DNA of 47,707 nucleotides from Planctomycetota bacterium (lineage in GTDB: Bacteria; Planctomycetota; Planctomycetia; Planctomycetales; Planctomycetaceae). Under the pieces are notes generated by a model. The model searched no databases and had not been told where the DNA came from. It saw only the letters and a list, made by a program, of their open reading frames with translations. The stretch spans positions 1 to 47,707 of the forward strand of contig QWQG01000082.1 of assembly GCA_003670925.1 (NCBI GenBank), in the 5' to 3' direction. Positions 6,544 through 18,450 of the stretch are shown one piece after another (positions within the stretch are counted from its first letter, which is position 1; every line of letters starts with the position of its first letter). Both the position numbers and the translations under genes were made by a program.

Positions 6544-7995
6544 TCAATTGGCATCGCCTTCAGCTGGCTTGGCTTCACCTTCAGCTGGCTTGGCTTCACC
6601 TTCAGCTGGCTTGGCTTCGCCTTCAGCTGGCTTGGCTTCGCCTTCAGCTGGCTTGGCTTCGCCTTCAGCTGGCTTGGCTTCACCTTCAGCTGGCTTGGCT
6701 TCACCTTCAGCTGGCTTGAGGGCAGCTTCGTATTCCTGCAGAGCTGCTTCTAGTTGTTCTTTCATTTGCGGATCTGCAATTTCAATAGCTTTTTTCTGAT
6801 TTGCAATTGCCTCTTCAATATTGCCCTTCCTGAAATGAACGCGGCTGAGAGTATCTAAAATCGAAGCATCTTTCGATTCAGTGAGCTCTTCAGCACGTTT
6901 TGCCGAGGCTAGTGCGATGTCAAGATCTGGACCGGGACCTGAAACTGCGGTGGCCAGCACCCAAGCCAACTGGTTCAATTCAAGCGCGTTGTCATTTGAT
7001 TCCTGCACCATAATTTCAGCCGCTTTGTTCGCTTCGTCAAACATTTCACCTTTCAGTAGAAATTGAAAACGAGCCTGTTTCAATTGTGCATCCTCTGGAG
7101 ATTTCTCGATTAACTGATCAAGGAACACCAAGGCCGCTTTGAAGTCACCATTTTGGAGTGCCGCATTAATCTTCGGGCCAACCTCCTGCATTAATTCTTC
7201 GACTTCATGTGCCGCTAGAAATGTGGCTCGCGCCTTGGCCAGATCCCACGTACCATCGACAACTTCTTGGAGTGGTTTGTCGATCGAGGCGGGATGGCCG
7301 ATCCACTCCACCTTGCGGCTCTTTCCAACAATGAACGCGCAGGGGATTCCGTTTTGACCGGCAGCCTGCATGTACGCCTTATTCGTTTGGCCATTCTGGT
7401 CCAGAGCGATTGAGTATGTCAGAACTTCTGACCACAATTTGCCATCGCGGGAACTCTGTCCCATGAACTCGGACACGACTTCTTCTTCTTCCGCAGTCAC
7501 TCCGATGAACCTGACTTTGTCCCCGTACTCCGTCTGAAGGGCGGCAATGTGCGGCATACCTGCGAGACACGGGCCGCACCAAGTCGCCCAGAATTCAACA
7601 ACGTAAACCTTTTCGCCCGTGAATCCTTCGACTGCGTCTGCGTTAACCCACTTCGCAATAGAAATCGGGGGAGCGTCATCTCCAATTGTTAGTTCTGCCA
7701 CTGGACTCGGTTCATCGACAGGTGCTGGCTCAACAACAACTGCTGGCTCAAAGGGTGCTGGCTCAACAACAACTGCTGGCTCAACAACAGGTGCTGGCTC
7801 AACAACGACTGTTGGCTCAACAACGACTGTTGGCTCAACGAGATCCATGTCTGGGGGGATATCCGGTGTGACATTTGTCTCAGGAGCTGACTTTTCGGTA
7901 ATATTCACAGGAGGAGACGGCGTATTACCTTCGCCGCACCCGACCATAACACTGGACATTCCTGCCACTACAAAGGCAATCCGTAAATTACGCAT
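6544..7995 (-). CDS. TlpA-type thioredoxin lipoprotein with two repeat regions
   Basis: A 483-residue predicted lipoprotein. The signal ends in the lipobox VMVGC (Cys20). Residues ~54-96 are a Pro/Val repeat (VVVEPxxVVEPA...), probably an extended stalk. Residues ~104-250 are a redoxin/TlpA domain with the active site WCGPC at 139-143 (FWATWCGPCLAGMP). Residues ~270-425 are helical and TPR-like (for example KRAEELTESKDASILDTLS). The tail (~427-483) is eight copies of KPAEGEA. Family members reduce or isomerise disulfides outside the cytoplasm. The active-site pair is intact. Wall-spanning by the repeats is inference. It is flanked by its own terminator and by a 263-bp spacer (7996-8258) with nothing recognisable in it. 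Confidence 0.85.
   Translation of the reverse strand: MRNLRIAFVVAGMSSVMVGCGEGNTPSPPVNITEKSAPETNVTPDIPPDMDLVEPTVVVEPTVVVEPAPVVEPAVVVEPAPFEPAVVVEPAPVDEPSPVAELTIGDDAPPISIAKWVNADAVEGFTGEKVYVVEFWATWCGPCLAGMPHIAALQTEYGDKVRFIGVTAEEEEVVSEFMGQSSRDGKLWSEVLTYSIALDQNGQTNKAYMQAAGQNGIPCAFIVGKSRKVEWIGHPASIDKPLQEVVDGTWDLAKARATFLAAHEVEELMQEVGPKINAALQNGDFKAALVFLDQLIEKSPEDAQLKQARFQFLLKGEMFDEANKAAEIMVQESNDNALELNQLAWVLATAVSGPGPDLDIALASAKRAEELTESKDASILDTLSRVHFRKGNIEEAIANQKKAIEIADPQMKEQLEAALQEYEAALKPAEGEAKPAEGEAKPAEGEAKPAEGEAKPAEGEAKPAEGEAKPAEGEAKPAEGDAN
6550..6717 (-). repeat. Eight 21-bp tandem repeats (KPAEGEA)
   Basis: Exactly 8 x 21 bp encode the KPAEGEA heptapeptide at the C-terminus of the TlpA-type lipoprotein. 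Units are nearly identical at DNA level; the only variation among inner copies is a C/T transition in one codon (GCC versus ACC on the + strand), in the block pattern ACC-ACC-GCC-GCC-GCC-ACC-ACC. That suggests recent expansion by slippage. The period is divisible by three and free of stops, so every frame is open here and spurious reading frames appear on both strands. Confidence 0.93.
7708..7836 (-). repeat. Imperfect Pro-Val repeat region
   Basis: Degenerate 15-18 bp units (GGCTCAACAACGACTGTT and variants, + strand) encode the VVVEP/APVVEP stretch behind the lipid anchor of the TlpA-type protein. Unit length varies by whole codons and the frame is kept. Confidence 0.8.
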
Positions 7996-8258
7996 TGAAT
8001 TGTTTCCACGTTAAAACATAATCTTACGCATGCGGGAAACAGCCCCCTTGCGCCACCGAAACATTTCAGCGGCATGCGCGTTCCCAGATGATAGCGCAAC
8101 ACACCCCGGAATCCTATCCAAACCGAAAAGAAACCACAGTCGGGTCCGCAGCACAAACGCTTACCTGGTTTTATGGCTCTCGGCCGCGGCCTGAGCAAGC
8201 AATCAACTGGCGTAAAAAAACCACACAGTCACAGCACCCGTCAATCTTTGCGACAGGT

Positions 8259-8486
8259 CTACCGAGATAGATACAGTCGCTGGATATCTTCCAAGGTTAC
8301 CGTAATAGACCGCGTAAACCCGCTGTGGCTCCGCTCATATGAGATTTGCGATGCTAATCGCGGTTGACCATGAATCGACTTTGCAACCCAGTTCCGGTCT
8401 TCGTCGGAAAGATCTCCCACGGACGAATCCCAGTGTGTTCTGGTTTCCATCACAAGGGCATCGATTCGAGCATCAAACTTGTTCAT
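8259..8486 (-). CDS. Small unknown protein at the end of the atp operon
   Basis: A 75-residue acidic-to-neutral protein (MNKFDARIDALVMETR..., ending EDIQRLYLSR). It begins 18 bp after the atpC stop, with AAGGA about 10 nt before the ATG, so it is probably read from the atp transcript. No transmembrane segment, signal or known motif is visible. Codon use looks similar to its neighbours. It may be lineage-specific; a chance frame cannot be excluded. Confidence 0.5.
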   Translation of the reverse strand: MNKFDARIDALVMETRTHWDSSVGDLSDEDRNWVAKSIHGQPRLASQISYERSHSGFTRSITVTLEDIQRLYLSR

Positions 8487-8504
8487 GGCCGAGTCCTTGA
8501 GTAC

Positions 8505-8903
8505 CTAATCCTTGCTCGCCAACGCCAGCATCTTTCGAGCTTTCTCAAGCCGACGTGAAGACGCTACGTATTCGATGTCCGTTTTTGCGAGTTCAGCTTT
8601 GGCCTCTTGAAGCTTTGCGCCAGCTGACTTGCGGCTGATTTCTGAACTCAGCATCGCTGCGTTTGTGAGCACCGAAACAACTGTTCCCTTCACTTGCACG
8701 AATCCGCCGTCAATGAAGTACGATTCCACCGTCCCTGAGACTTCAGTCAGCCGCAGTTCACCAATCCCCAATCGCCCCACAAGCGGTGCACGACCCGGGT
8801 AAAACCCCGCTGAACCGTCGAACAATGGGACGCGGATGGAAGCAACTTGGCGATCGAACAACGTTCGTTCGGGAGTAACAAGTACCAGACTGAGTTCGGC
8901 CAT
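8505..8903 (-). CDS. atpC: F-type ATP synthase epsilon subunit
   Basis: A 132-residue epsilon subunit of normal length. The N-terminal beta-sandwich starts 'LSLVLVTPERTLFDRQVASIRVP' (family pattern VTPE...), with the conserved GRAPLVGRLGIGEL turn and FIDGGFVQV. The C-terminal helical hairpin (~88-130) is present. The subunit sits on the rotor with gamma, couples rotation to catalysis and usually inhibits ATP hydrolysis. It lies 57 bp after atpD. Confidence 0.95.
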   Translation of the reverse strand: MAELSLVLVTPERTLFDRQVASIRVPLFDGSAGFYPGRAPLVGRLGIGELRLTEVSGTVESYFIDGGFVQVKGTVVSVLTNAAMLSSEISRKSAGAKLQEAKAELAKTDIEYVASSRRLEKARKMLALASKD

Positions 8904-8960
8904 GATGATTTTCCCAGACGCTAGGATCGATGTGGTGGCCTATCCTACGGCAACAACGGA

Positions 8961-10406
<1,446 letters not shown>

Positions 10407-10445
10407 TCATTTGCCCCGTGACTGCTGTTTCAAAGACTAAAATAA

Positions 10446-11321
10446 TTAACCAAGTGCTGCCGCACCACCGATGATTTCTGCTAGCTCGGATGTGATCCCC
10501 GCCTGTCGAGCACGGTTGTACTGTTGTTTCAGGCTGCCTGCCATCTCGTCTGCATTCTCTGTTGCTCCCTTCATCGCCACCATGCGTGCAATCTGCTCGC
10601 TGACTGACGCATCTAAGAAGCACTTAAAAAGTTTTGCCCGGAAAGCAGCCGGCACGATCTCAGCGAGTATCTCTTGCGCAGATGGCAGAAACTCGTAATC
10701 CACGCCAGCCTCTGACTTTGTCTCAATACCCCCACCTAAACCCGCGATCGGCAACAGCGTTTCGATCACAGCAAATTGCTTAGATGACGTTACAAATTTC
10801 GTGTAAGCCACGTCTAATCGGTCAATTCGTCCCGCCATGAAATCTTCAGCGTAGCGGGTGCCCAATTCATCCACCGCAGCGAAAGAAGGCTGATCGTCAA
10901 ACGTCGTATACTGCGCATGAATGGGGACTTTTTGGTAGTTTAAAAATTTGATCCCACGTTTACCAGAAACCTCCAACTGCAACTCAATACTCTTTTCGTT
11001 GAGGCCACGAATATGAGCTAATGACTGCCGCAGAATGCTGGCGTTGTAGCCTCCGCACAGACCACGATTCGCGGTCAGCACTAACAGCACGCTCCGCTTT
11101 TCTTCAGCGCGACGTTCAAGCAGTGGATGTGAGAACTTTAGATTGGCCCGCCCTAGATCAGCCACAATTTCCGAAATCTTGCGGGTGTACTCGGCTGCTT
11201 CAGTCGCGCGATCCATCGCCTTTTTAAAGCGACTGGTGGCGATCAGCTCCATCGTGCGCGTAATCTTGCGGATGTTGCGCACCGCTTTGAGCCGTTTGAC
11301 GAGTAAGCGTCTGTTAGCCAT
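10446..11321 (-). CDS. atpG: F-type ATP synthase gamma subunit
   Basis: A 291-residue gamma subunit, the central shaft. The long N-terminal helix reads 'RLKAVRNIRKITRTMELIA' with TSRFKKAM, the family signature. 'LTANRGLCGGYNASI' marks the Rossmann-like core, and the C-terminal helix carries MKGATENADEM and the typical end RQAGITSELAEIIGGAAAL. It lies 94 bp after atpA and 42 bp before atpD. Confidence 0.97.
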   Translation of the reverse strand: MANRRLLVKRLKAVRNIRKITRTMELIATSRFKKAMDRATEAAEYTRKISEIVADLGRANLKFSHPLLERRAEEKRSVLLVLTANRGLCGGYNASILRQSLAHIRGLNEKSIELQLEVSGKRGIKFLNYQKVPIHAQYTTFDDQPSFAAVDELGTRYAEDFMAGRIDRLDVAYTKFVTSSKQFAVIETLLPIAGLGGGIETKSEAGVDYEFLPSAQEILAEIVPAAFRAKLFKCFLDASVSEQIARMVAMKGATENADEMAGSLKQQYNRARQAGITSELAEIIGGAAALG

Positions 11322-11415
11322 GAATTAACCACACCAAGAATTCGTAGAATGGGTCTCCGGACCCAACCTGTTGATCATGCGGACAGAGGAATCCAGCCAC
11401 GAGTTACAAAAGTCA

Positions 11416-13522
<2,107 letters not shown>

Positions 13523-13668
13523 AACCACCCTTGAACAAAAGGAGCTCAATAGCCGCGAGGCCAACTCCATCAAATCTGTCAACCTTCGGAACGCCAAGAA
13601 TTTAGATCAAGCCCTGATCAACATCCTGTCACCGACCACGCTGCAGAGAACCAAGCATCTCTTGAAGC

Positions 13669-14340
13669 TCAGCGTGACACTTCCGCTAGCGCTTCCCCAA
13701 CTAAGCGATCTTGATCAAGATCTTGCAAGACCCGGCCCAAAACATGTTCTGTCGCCCGCACGACTTGAACATTCATCTGGGTAAAAACTTCAGCCAATGC
13801 CGTGTCCTTGGCCTGCCGAATATCGTCTTTCGCACGATCCCGCACGGCCTCAACTTCCCGTTTAGCTCCTGCAATCATATCCTGTTTAGTCCGCTCAGCG
13901 TCGCGCTCAGCTTCAGCCACCATGGCCTGCACCGTTTGTTCGGCAAGTTTCAGTTTCTGCTCGTACTCCGCCAATAGTGCTTGGGATTTCCTACGAGCTT
14001 CCTCCGCATCACTGATGGCTTTACGAATGCCCGCCTCGCGTTTATCCAAGCCCTCGATCATAGGAAGCCATGCAAGCTTCTTCAGAACGCAGAGAAACAA
14101 AACGAACACGACAAGCGACCAAAGAGCTAGATCGCCAGTGAACGACATTGGCGGTCCGTTCTCAGCGTGCTGCTCACCCGCAGAATTCGCTTCATGGTGT
14201 TGTACGCCTGCCATCGCAGGATCAACAGCTTCCGCTTCAACATGCGCGGCCTTCTCATCCGCACGCGCAACAGACACGTAAAGCCCAGCTGTGAGCATAA
14301 ACCCCAGCATGAAAAGCCATGAAAAAATTGATTTACGCAT
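13669..14340 (-). CDS. atpF: F-type ATP synthase b subunit with leader-like N-terminus
   Basis: A 223-residue b subunit. Residues 1-27 look like a signal peptide (MRKSIFSWLFMLGFMLTAGL...ARA), followed by a His/Ala/Glu-rich linker (28-68). The usual single membrane helix is at ~71-87 (LALWSLVVFVLFLCVLK), then LDKREAGIRKAISDAEEARR and the long amphipathic stalk helix, family-typical. Classical b subunits (~160 residues) begin at the membrane helix, so the first ~65 residues are extra. The ATG at 14340 is chosen over a TTG five codons upstream. Confidence 0.93.
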   Translation of the reverse strand: MRKSIFSWLFMLGFMLTAGLYVSVARADEKAAHVEAEAVDPAMAGVQHHEANSAGEQHAENGPPMSFTGDLALWSLVVFVLFLCVLKKLAWLPMIEGLDKREAGIRKAISDAEEARRKSQALLAEYEQKLKLAEQTVQAMVAEAERDAERTKQDMIAGAKREVEAVRDRAKDDIRQAKDTALAEVFTQMNVQVVRATEHVLGRVLQDLDQDRLVGEALAEVSR

Positions 14341-14406
14341 CGGAGCACCGCACAATAGTAAGAACGCTTAACGCCAAACCACAGCTGTCACGCATCCAAA
14401 ATTAAC

Positions 14407-14706
14407 TTACTTGGACTGAGCGACCAAACACACGATCAAGGCAAAGAACGTGGCGCCTTCGATCAGGGCGGCAGCGACAATCATCGCACCGCGGATGTCA
14501 CCCGCAACTTCCGGCTGACGAGCCATGCTCTCCACAGCGGCAGCACCTATTTTTGCAATTCCAAAACCGGCCCCCAACAACACTAATCCAGCACCGAATG
14601 AGCCAGAAAAGCTAATCGATGTGCCCCCATCCTGTGCCATCGCCGGAACGGACATTGCCACAAATGCAGCCATCACCAAAAATGCCAAGCGAACAAATCG
14701 ACTCAC
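14407..14706 (-). CDS. atpE: F-type ATP synthase c subunit with leader
   Basis: A 99-residue c-ring subunit. Residues 1-24 form a signal-like leader (MSRFVRLAFLVMAAFVAMSV, PAMA-Q) ahead of the usual two-helix hairpin. The polar loop is ARQPE (62-66), and the ion-binding carboxylate is Glu83 in ALIEGATFFAL. The sodium-type residues (Gln in helix 1, Ser/Thr after the Glu) are absent: helix 1 has GFGIAKIG and Glu83 is followed by Gly. Proton coupling is therefore the better reading. Leader-bearing c subunits are known in some bacteria, but cleavage here is inference. Confidence 0.95.
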   Translation of the reverse strand: MSRFVRLAFLVMAAFVAMSVPAMAQDGGTSISFSGSFGAGLVLLGAGFGIAKIGAAAVESMARQPEVAGDIRGAMIVAAALIEGATFFALIVCLVAQSK

Positions 14707-14812
14707 GTTAAACTCCTCTCAGGACAGTAGCTTTGCAGACCAGAAAAAGTGCCAATTAGACAGGTTTTCTGAGTCGTGCATCCAAAAGACAAACCGAAAA
14801 AACCAAATTCAA

Positions 14813-15733
14813 TCAGTGCTTGTGCACCGCCCCTGCAATAAAAATAGTCGCTAAGAAAGCGAACACATAAGCTTGCAGAAACGCGACAAACAATTCGAGA
14901 CATCCAATAAAGATCTGGCCGACTACACTGCCAAACGTCACAAGACCCCAAATGACGATGCCTTCGTGCGAAGCCTGAGCAATAAAACCCAAGATCACCG
15001 CGATCACGGTATGCCCGCCCATAATGTTGGCAAACAAACGCACGGCAAGCACGGAATGCTTAATAAAAAAACCAAAAATCTCGATCGCGAAAATGCCGAG
15101 TGTCAGAACTGAACCAAACGCTCCCGGCAACCCCGTGTCTGGCATCATATTATGGAAGAAGCCACTAGGCCCCATTGCCCGAAACCCAAAAAATACAGTC
15201 GCCACAAAAGCTGAGCCAGCGAGAACGGCCGTGACATTGAGATTACCAGTAGCTGAGCCCAACCACGGAACAGCACCAAGCAAATTACAAATCAAGATAT
15301 AAAAAAAACAACTCCAAATAAACGGGAGATACTGATCCGCTGGATGTGAAGTCACCACGCTTGGATGCCCATGGGAATTAGTACCGCCGTGATTATCCCC
15401 AAAGTGTTCAGGCTCATGATCTCCGATTGTTGGACGCACGACCTCATCACGGATAAATAGGGCAATCGCTTCCCAAAAATTCCAGAAACGACCAGCCACC
15501 GGCTGACCCGACTGAATTCGCCGAGCCAACCCGCGAAACACAATCAGCACAAACACAGCCGCCACAAGCTGCAACACCATGAACTTTGTCAGCTGGAAGC
15601 CGAAGACATTGGGGAGCGAAAAGTCCAGCACACCATGCCCGTGAGAATCCACGTGACCACGGGGCAGATCGAATCCGATCGCGTCCCGCACATGATGAAA
15701 AACATCTTCCTCGTGCTCGTTGACTGAAAGCAT
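14813..15733 (-). CDS. atpB: F-type ATP synthase a subunit with His-rich insert
   Basis: A 306-residue a subunit, forming the two proton half-channels. The essential Arg is Arg232 in HSVLAVRLFANIMGGH, the family's most conserved segment. The last helices (FVAFLQAYVFAFLATIFI) are typical. Residues ~102-133, between helices 1 and 2, form a His/Gly/Asn-rich insert (HEPEHFGDNHGGTNSHGHP); the N-terminal region also has several His (HVDSHGHG). These insertions make it longer than the usual 240-280. The ATG at 15733 is preferred to an upstream TTG. Confidence 0.96.
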   Translation of the reverse strand: MLSVNEHEEDVFHHVRDAIGFDLPRGHVDSHGHGVLDFSLPNVFGFQLTKFMVLQLVAAVFVLIVFRGLARRIQSGQPVAGRFWNFWEAIALFIRDEVVRPTIGDHEPEHFGDNHGGTNSHGHPSVVTSHPADQYLPFIWSCFFYILICNLLGAVPWLGSATGNLNVTAVLAGSAFVATVFFGFRAMGPSGFFHNMMPDTGLPGAFGSVLTLGIFAIEIFGFFIKHSVLAVRLFANIMGGHTVIAVILGFIAQASHEGIVIWGLVTFGSVVGQIFIGCLELFVAFLQAYVFAFLATIFIAGAVHKH

Positions 15734-15790
15734 GATTTCCAAATATGCCTAGTAAGTCTTTTACGAAACCGTGAAATGAACACCACGACT

Positions 15791-16183
15791 TTACCGAGGA
15801 ACCCCACGAGGTGGGCCATTAAGAACCGTCTCGGTCATCAACGCCAGTAAATAGAAACCTATCAGCCAGCCGTAAAACTTGGACACACCAATTTCGGGAC
15901 GCTGCAACACGACAAACAGTGCGACCGACCCCACAAAACCAAGCCGCAACAACGTCTGAAGCACCATTGCCAGCAAGTCGTTGCGGAAGATAGCGAGCCG
16001 ACAAAGAAAAACACAGACCCAACCCGGCACTAAGCAACAAGACGCAGCAAGTGTCATCCACGAGACACCAGTTTGCCCATGTAGCAATCTAGCCGGCCAA
16101 AAACATATGGCCCAGCCGACTGCCATCACAAACGTCAACCTAACGACCAACTTCAATGGACCAGTTTGAGGAGTCGAATTCAC
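15791..16183 (-). CDS. AtpI-like membrane protein
   Basis: A 130-residue protein with four predicted helices (~15-32, 42-62, 70-92, 100-118) in the position of atpI. Bacterial AtpI helps assemble the c ring and may import magnesium. Sequence similarity to classical AtpI is low, so the assignment rests on size, topology and place between the AtpZ-like gene and atpB. It starts with GTG and overlaps the upstream stop in GTGA, which indicates coupling. Confidence 0.65.
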   Translation of the reverse strand: MNSTPQTGPLKLVVRLTFVMAVGWAICFWPARLLHGQTGVSWMTLAASCCLVPGWVCVFLCRLAIFRNDLLAMVLQTLLRLGFVGSVALFVVLQRPEIGVSKFYGWLIGFYLLALMTETVLNGPPRGVPR

Positions 16184-16476
16184 TCGAATTGAGACTCCTC
16201 AAAACCGGACTTTCGTTTTTTTTCTTTTGACTCTTGATCTAGGCGTCGCAGGAGAACCCGCAACGAGACTCCGGCGACAACAAAACCAAGACATGCACCA
16301 CAAACGGTCAATGCCGGCGTCCAGCCCAACTTAAGGTCTAACCAGTATCCCGCGGCCGCAAGTAACCCGAGTGCAATCGCCGGAGACAAAATTTCGTGTG
16401 CCGTCCGATACCCCTGAGCAATTTCCGAAGCCTGTGACCTGCGACCTTTGTTTGATCTGGACTTTCCATTCAACAT
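16180..16476 (-). CDS. AtpZ/AtpI family protein
   Basis: A 98-residue protein, first gene of the atp operon. The basic N-terminus (GKSRSNKGRRSQ) is followed by two helices, ~30-46 and ~54-77, with the family-like GYWLDLKLGWTPALTVCGACLG (cut: GYWLDLKLGW, TPALTVCGACLG; the 'G..lD...g..p' pattern). The C-terminus is strongly charged. AtpZ works with AtpI in c-ring assembly or cation transport. AAGGGG lies 10 nt before the ATG. Confidence 0.75.
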   Translation of the reverse strand: MLNGKSRSNKGRRSQASEIAQGYRTAHEILSPAIALGLLAAAGYWLDLKLGWTPALTVCGACLGFVVAGVSLRVLLRRLDQESKEKKRKSGFEESQFE

Positions 16477-16548
16477 TCAGCCAACGCCCCTTTTTTTAGG
16501 TCGTTCTCCTCCGCCTTTTGGATGAGTCTCCGCCGCGGGGTGGGGATG

Positions 16549-16577
16549 AGTTTAGAAGCGTTGCAAATTTCAGTCAA
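16549..16577 (-). promoter_or_regulatory. Sigma70-like promoter of the atp operon
   Basis: On the minus strand TTGACT (16572-16577) and TAAACT (16549-16554) are separated by 17 bp. They match the housekeeping consensus at 5/6 and 4/6 positions and are correctly spaced. The -10 lies ~73 bp before the first atp start codon, giving a leader of about 65 nt. It is the best promoter candidate in the window. Confidence 0.5.
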
Positions 16578-16871
16578 AGTTGCGAGACCCGGGCAACATT
16601 GTTTCCTAGGATCGGGATGAAACACCGCTCAAATGGGAACCACGGGAAGGCATCGAACTGGTTGGTTGAGGGGCGACGAGGCCAGCGGCAAGCGTGTGCC
16701 TGCTGTGAATTGCCCTAGCTGTGGTCCGCGTCGAGCTGGGCATCAGGGGGAACCTGTGTCGGCATGCCACTGAAGCAGAACGCGGCGGGCACGCGGGAAG
16801 ATTATCCGACGTATTATTCTGGCCATATGACCCTCAGATTGTCGCTCGAGGACAAGTCTGTGGGGGCGACA
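16578..16871. other. Intergenic region between atp operon and HDOD gene
   Basis: About 290 bp upstream of the atp promoter and downstream of the HDOD stop. GC-rich, with short open frames on both strands that lack ribosome sites and recognisable products. No terminator with a T-run is visible for the HDOD gene. Confidence 0.35.
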
Positions 16872-17822
16872 TTAAATCTCGCTAAGTTGCATCGTCCGCT
16901 GCGTATGTATCAAAAGTTGAGTCAGGTGATTTGGGATTTCGTAGCCTTCTGCCATTTTCATCTGTTCGGCATCCACCGTCTTGCAAACATCCTTCAGATC
17001 GAATGCGCGGCAGTGCTTCGCAACTTTGATCAGTGCCTGAAATCCCGTGGGAGACTGATGCAACTGATCAGGCAGCAATGCAGCCAAGGCTATCGGAAAC
17101 ATTTTAAAAAATTCAGGATGCGTCCCCTGAAGTGTCGCTTCTAGAGAATGATGAAAGCTGATTGCACACAACAAGTCCGGCGGAAAATGCCATTGAGCAG
17201 CAAACAGCGTTCCTGCCGATGCGTGATCAAATCCAAATGTCTCGCGTTCCCAGACAGTCAGTTCTTTACCTTGGCCCAACGGCACTTCAAGAAACTGCAT
17301 GTAATGCTTGTCGTATGTATTGGTCAGCACCGGCAACAGGTAATCCTGAAGTAGACCGCCTAGAAATGCCAAGCCGGGATCCAGTTTCATCCGTTTGGCG
17401 ATTTCCCGGGCAAACAATGCTTTTTGGAGTGACTCATTCCAAAAATTACGTTGGTTGAGCAACTTCGTCTGCATAGCGCGGCTGGCAGCCTTCATGCCAA
17501 CAGCCAGCAGATGCAGTCGTGCCGCGTTGATGCCGATATGCACAATGGCATCGCGAACGGAGCGAATTGGATTCCGCATTGCGTATAAGGCGGAGTTCAC
17601 ATGCTTAAGCAGTTCAACCGTCAACGCGGCATCTTTTTCCACGATTGCAGAAAGCACATCAATATCGAAACCGGGATCGGCAGCCTTCTGCACAAATTCC
17701 GTGACTGCGTGCGGCAGCGCCGGCAATTCGATAGACGCCGGAAGCAGATCCGCTTTAACCGACGCAATCGAAATGACACTCAGTGCCTTCCAATCAAATT
17801 GTGCAGGGACCGCAGTTGACAC
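16872..17822 (-). CDS. HDOD domain protein
   Basis: A ~316-residue cytoplasmic protein. The HDOD domain spans most of it: 'LPALPHAVTEFVQKAADPGF', 'LSAIVEKDAALTVELLKHVNS' and 'PIRSVRDAIVHIGINAARLH' are the usual opening motifs (P..p....l..l..dp; D..LtarlL..aNS; i.si..Ai..lG). The domain is a catalytically dead relative of HD phosphohydrolases that acts in signalling, often with c-di-GMP or kinases. The start is uncertain: the frame is open to 18038 from a TTG, but the first ~70 residues look non-coding. GTG at 17822 with GAAGG nearby is my choice. Confidence 0.85.
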   Translation of the reverse strand: MSTAVPAQFDWKALSVISIASVKADLLPASIELPALPHAVTEFVQKAADPGFDIDVLSAIVEKDAALTVELLKHVNSALYAMRNPIRSVRDAIVHIGINAARLHLLAVGMKAASRAMQTKLLNQRNFWNESLQKALFAREIAKRMKLDPGLAFLGGLLQDYLLPVLTNTYDKHYMQFLEVPLGQGKELTVWERETFGFDHASAGTLFAAQWHFPPDLLCAISFHHSLEATLQGTHPEFFKMFPIALAALLPDQLHQSPTGFQALIKVAKHCRAFDLKDVCKTVDAEQMKMAEGYEIPNHLTQLLIHTQRTMQLSEI

Positions 17823-18157
17823 TGGCCTTCGCGTTTCATTTTCAGGGGTACAAAACGTGTCACCGGCACGCAAGTGAAATCGACACCCACGCCCGAACTT
17901 GCAGCTTATCGCACCATCGCTTCTGGACTTGCTCGTCTTAGCACGCAAACAGGGGTGTCCGGGGTGATCCCCTGTGATCAATCCAAATCTAACACATGTC
18001 CGGGTTGCACGAATTCTATGGGCGGTGACATGGTTCAACTGTTGACCAGCTGGTGGAAGTCCTCGCTTCAGCCGTCTGCCCCTTCAGTCTTCGTCCGCTG
18101 CAAGTCGAAGATCACATCCAGAGAATCATGATTCTGAGTTTCCGAAGAGGCAAGTTG
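17823..18157. other. Divergent intergenic region HDOD / small protein gene
   Basis: About 335 bp between divergently read genes. Open frames extend from both neighbours, but composition is not gene-like. No clear promoter, repeat or RNA gene is recognised. Confidence 0.3.
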
Positions 18158-18433
18158 ATGTCCAGCAATTCCATGAAAGACATGCGAAGAATCTTTGCCG
18201 AGTGGCCGGTGAGTATTCCGAAAGCCGGCCTCGTGGTAACTATTTTCGGGGAATCAATTCCATTCAGCAGTTTTATGCTGTCAGGTGATCTCTTGCTGCT
18301 GGAGCGAAAAACTCCGGATGCATTGGGAGCTCGGCGGGTTTTAATTTGCTTCGATGCAATTCATGCGATCAAGATTCTAGAGTCCATCGAAATGGCGAGG
18401 TTTACCGCGATGGGATTCCAGAGCGTGTCGTGA
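18158..18433 (+). CDS. Small conserved-looking protein
   Basis: A 91-residue soluble protein with AGAGG about 9 nt before the ATG at 18158. It contains 'GLVVTIFGESIPFSSFMLSG', 'DLLLLERKTPDALGARRVLI' and a beta-rich, compact layout, suggesting a small barrel or PRC/Sm-like fold. I do not recognise a named family. The stop overlaps a possible GTG start of the following release-factor-like gene (GTGA), so the two are likely one transcript. The frame is open upstream to 18053, but without a ribosome site. Confidence 0.65.
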   Translation: MSSNSMKDMRRIFAEWPVSIPKAGLVVTIFGESIPFSSFMLSGDLLLLERKTPDALGARRVLICFDAIHAIKILESIEMARFTAMGFQSVS

Positions 18434-18450
18434 CATGCCACAATGCGCGA

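Noticed and set aside
6219-6799. Open frames of LAWLHLQ, FSWLGFT, ASPSAGL and KPSQLKA repeats on both strands
   Set aside because: They are shadows of the 21-bp KPAEGEA repeat, whose period keeps all six frames open. Only the minus-strand frame continues into a real domain.
17823-18038. 70-residue N-terminal extension of the HDOD protein from a TTG start
   Set aside because: Composition (Arg/Cys/His-rich, no order) is unlike the rest and the family starts near the GTG at 17822.
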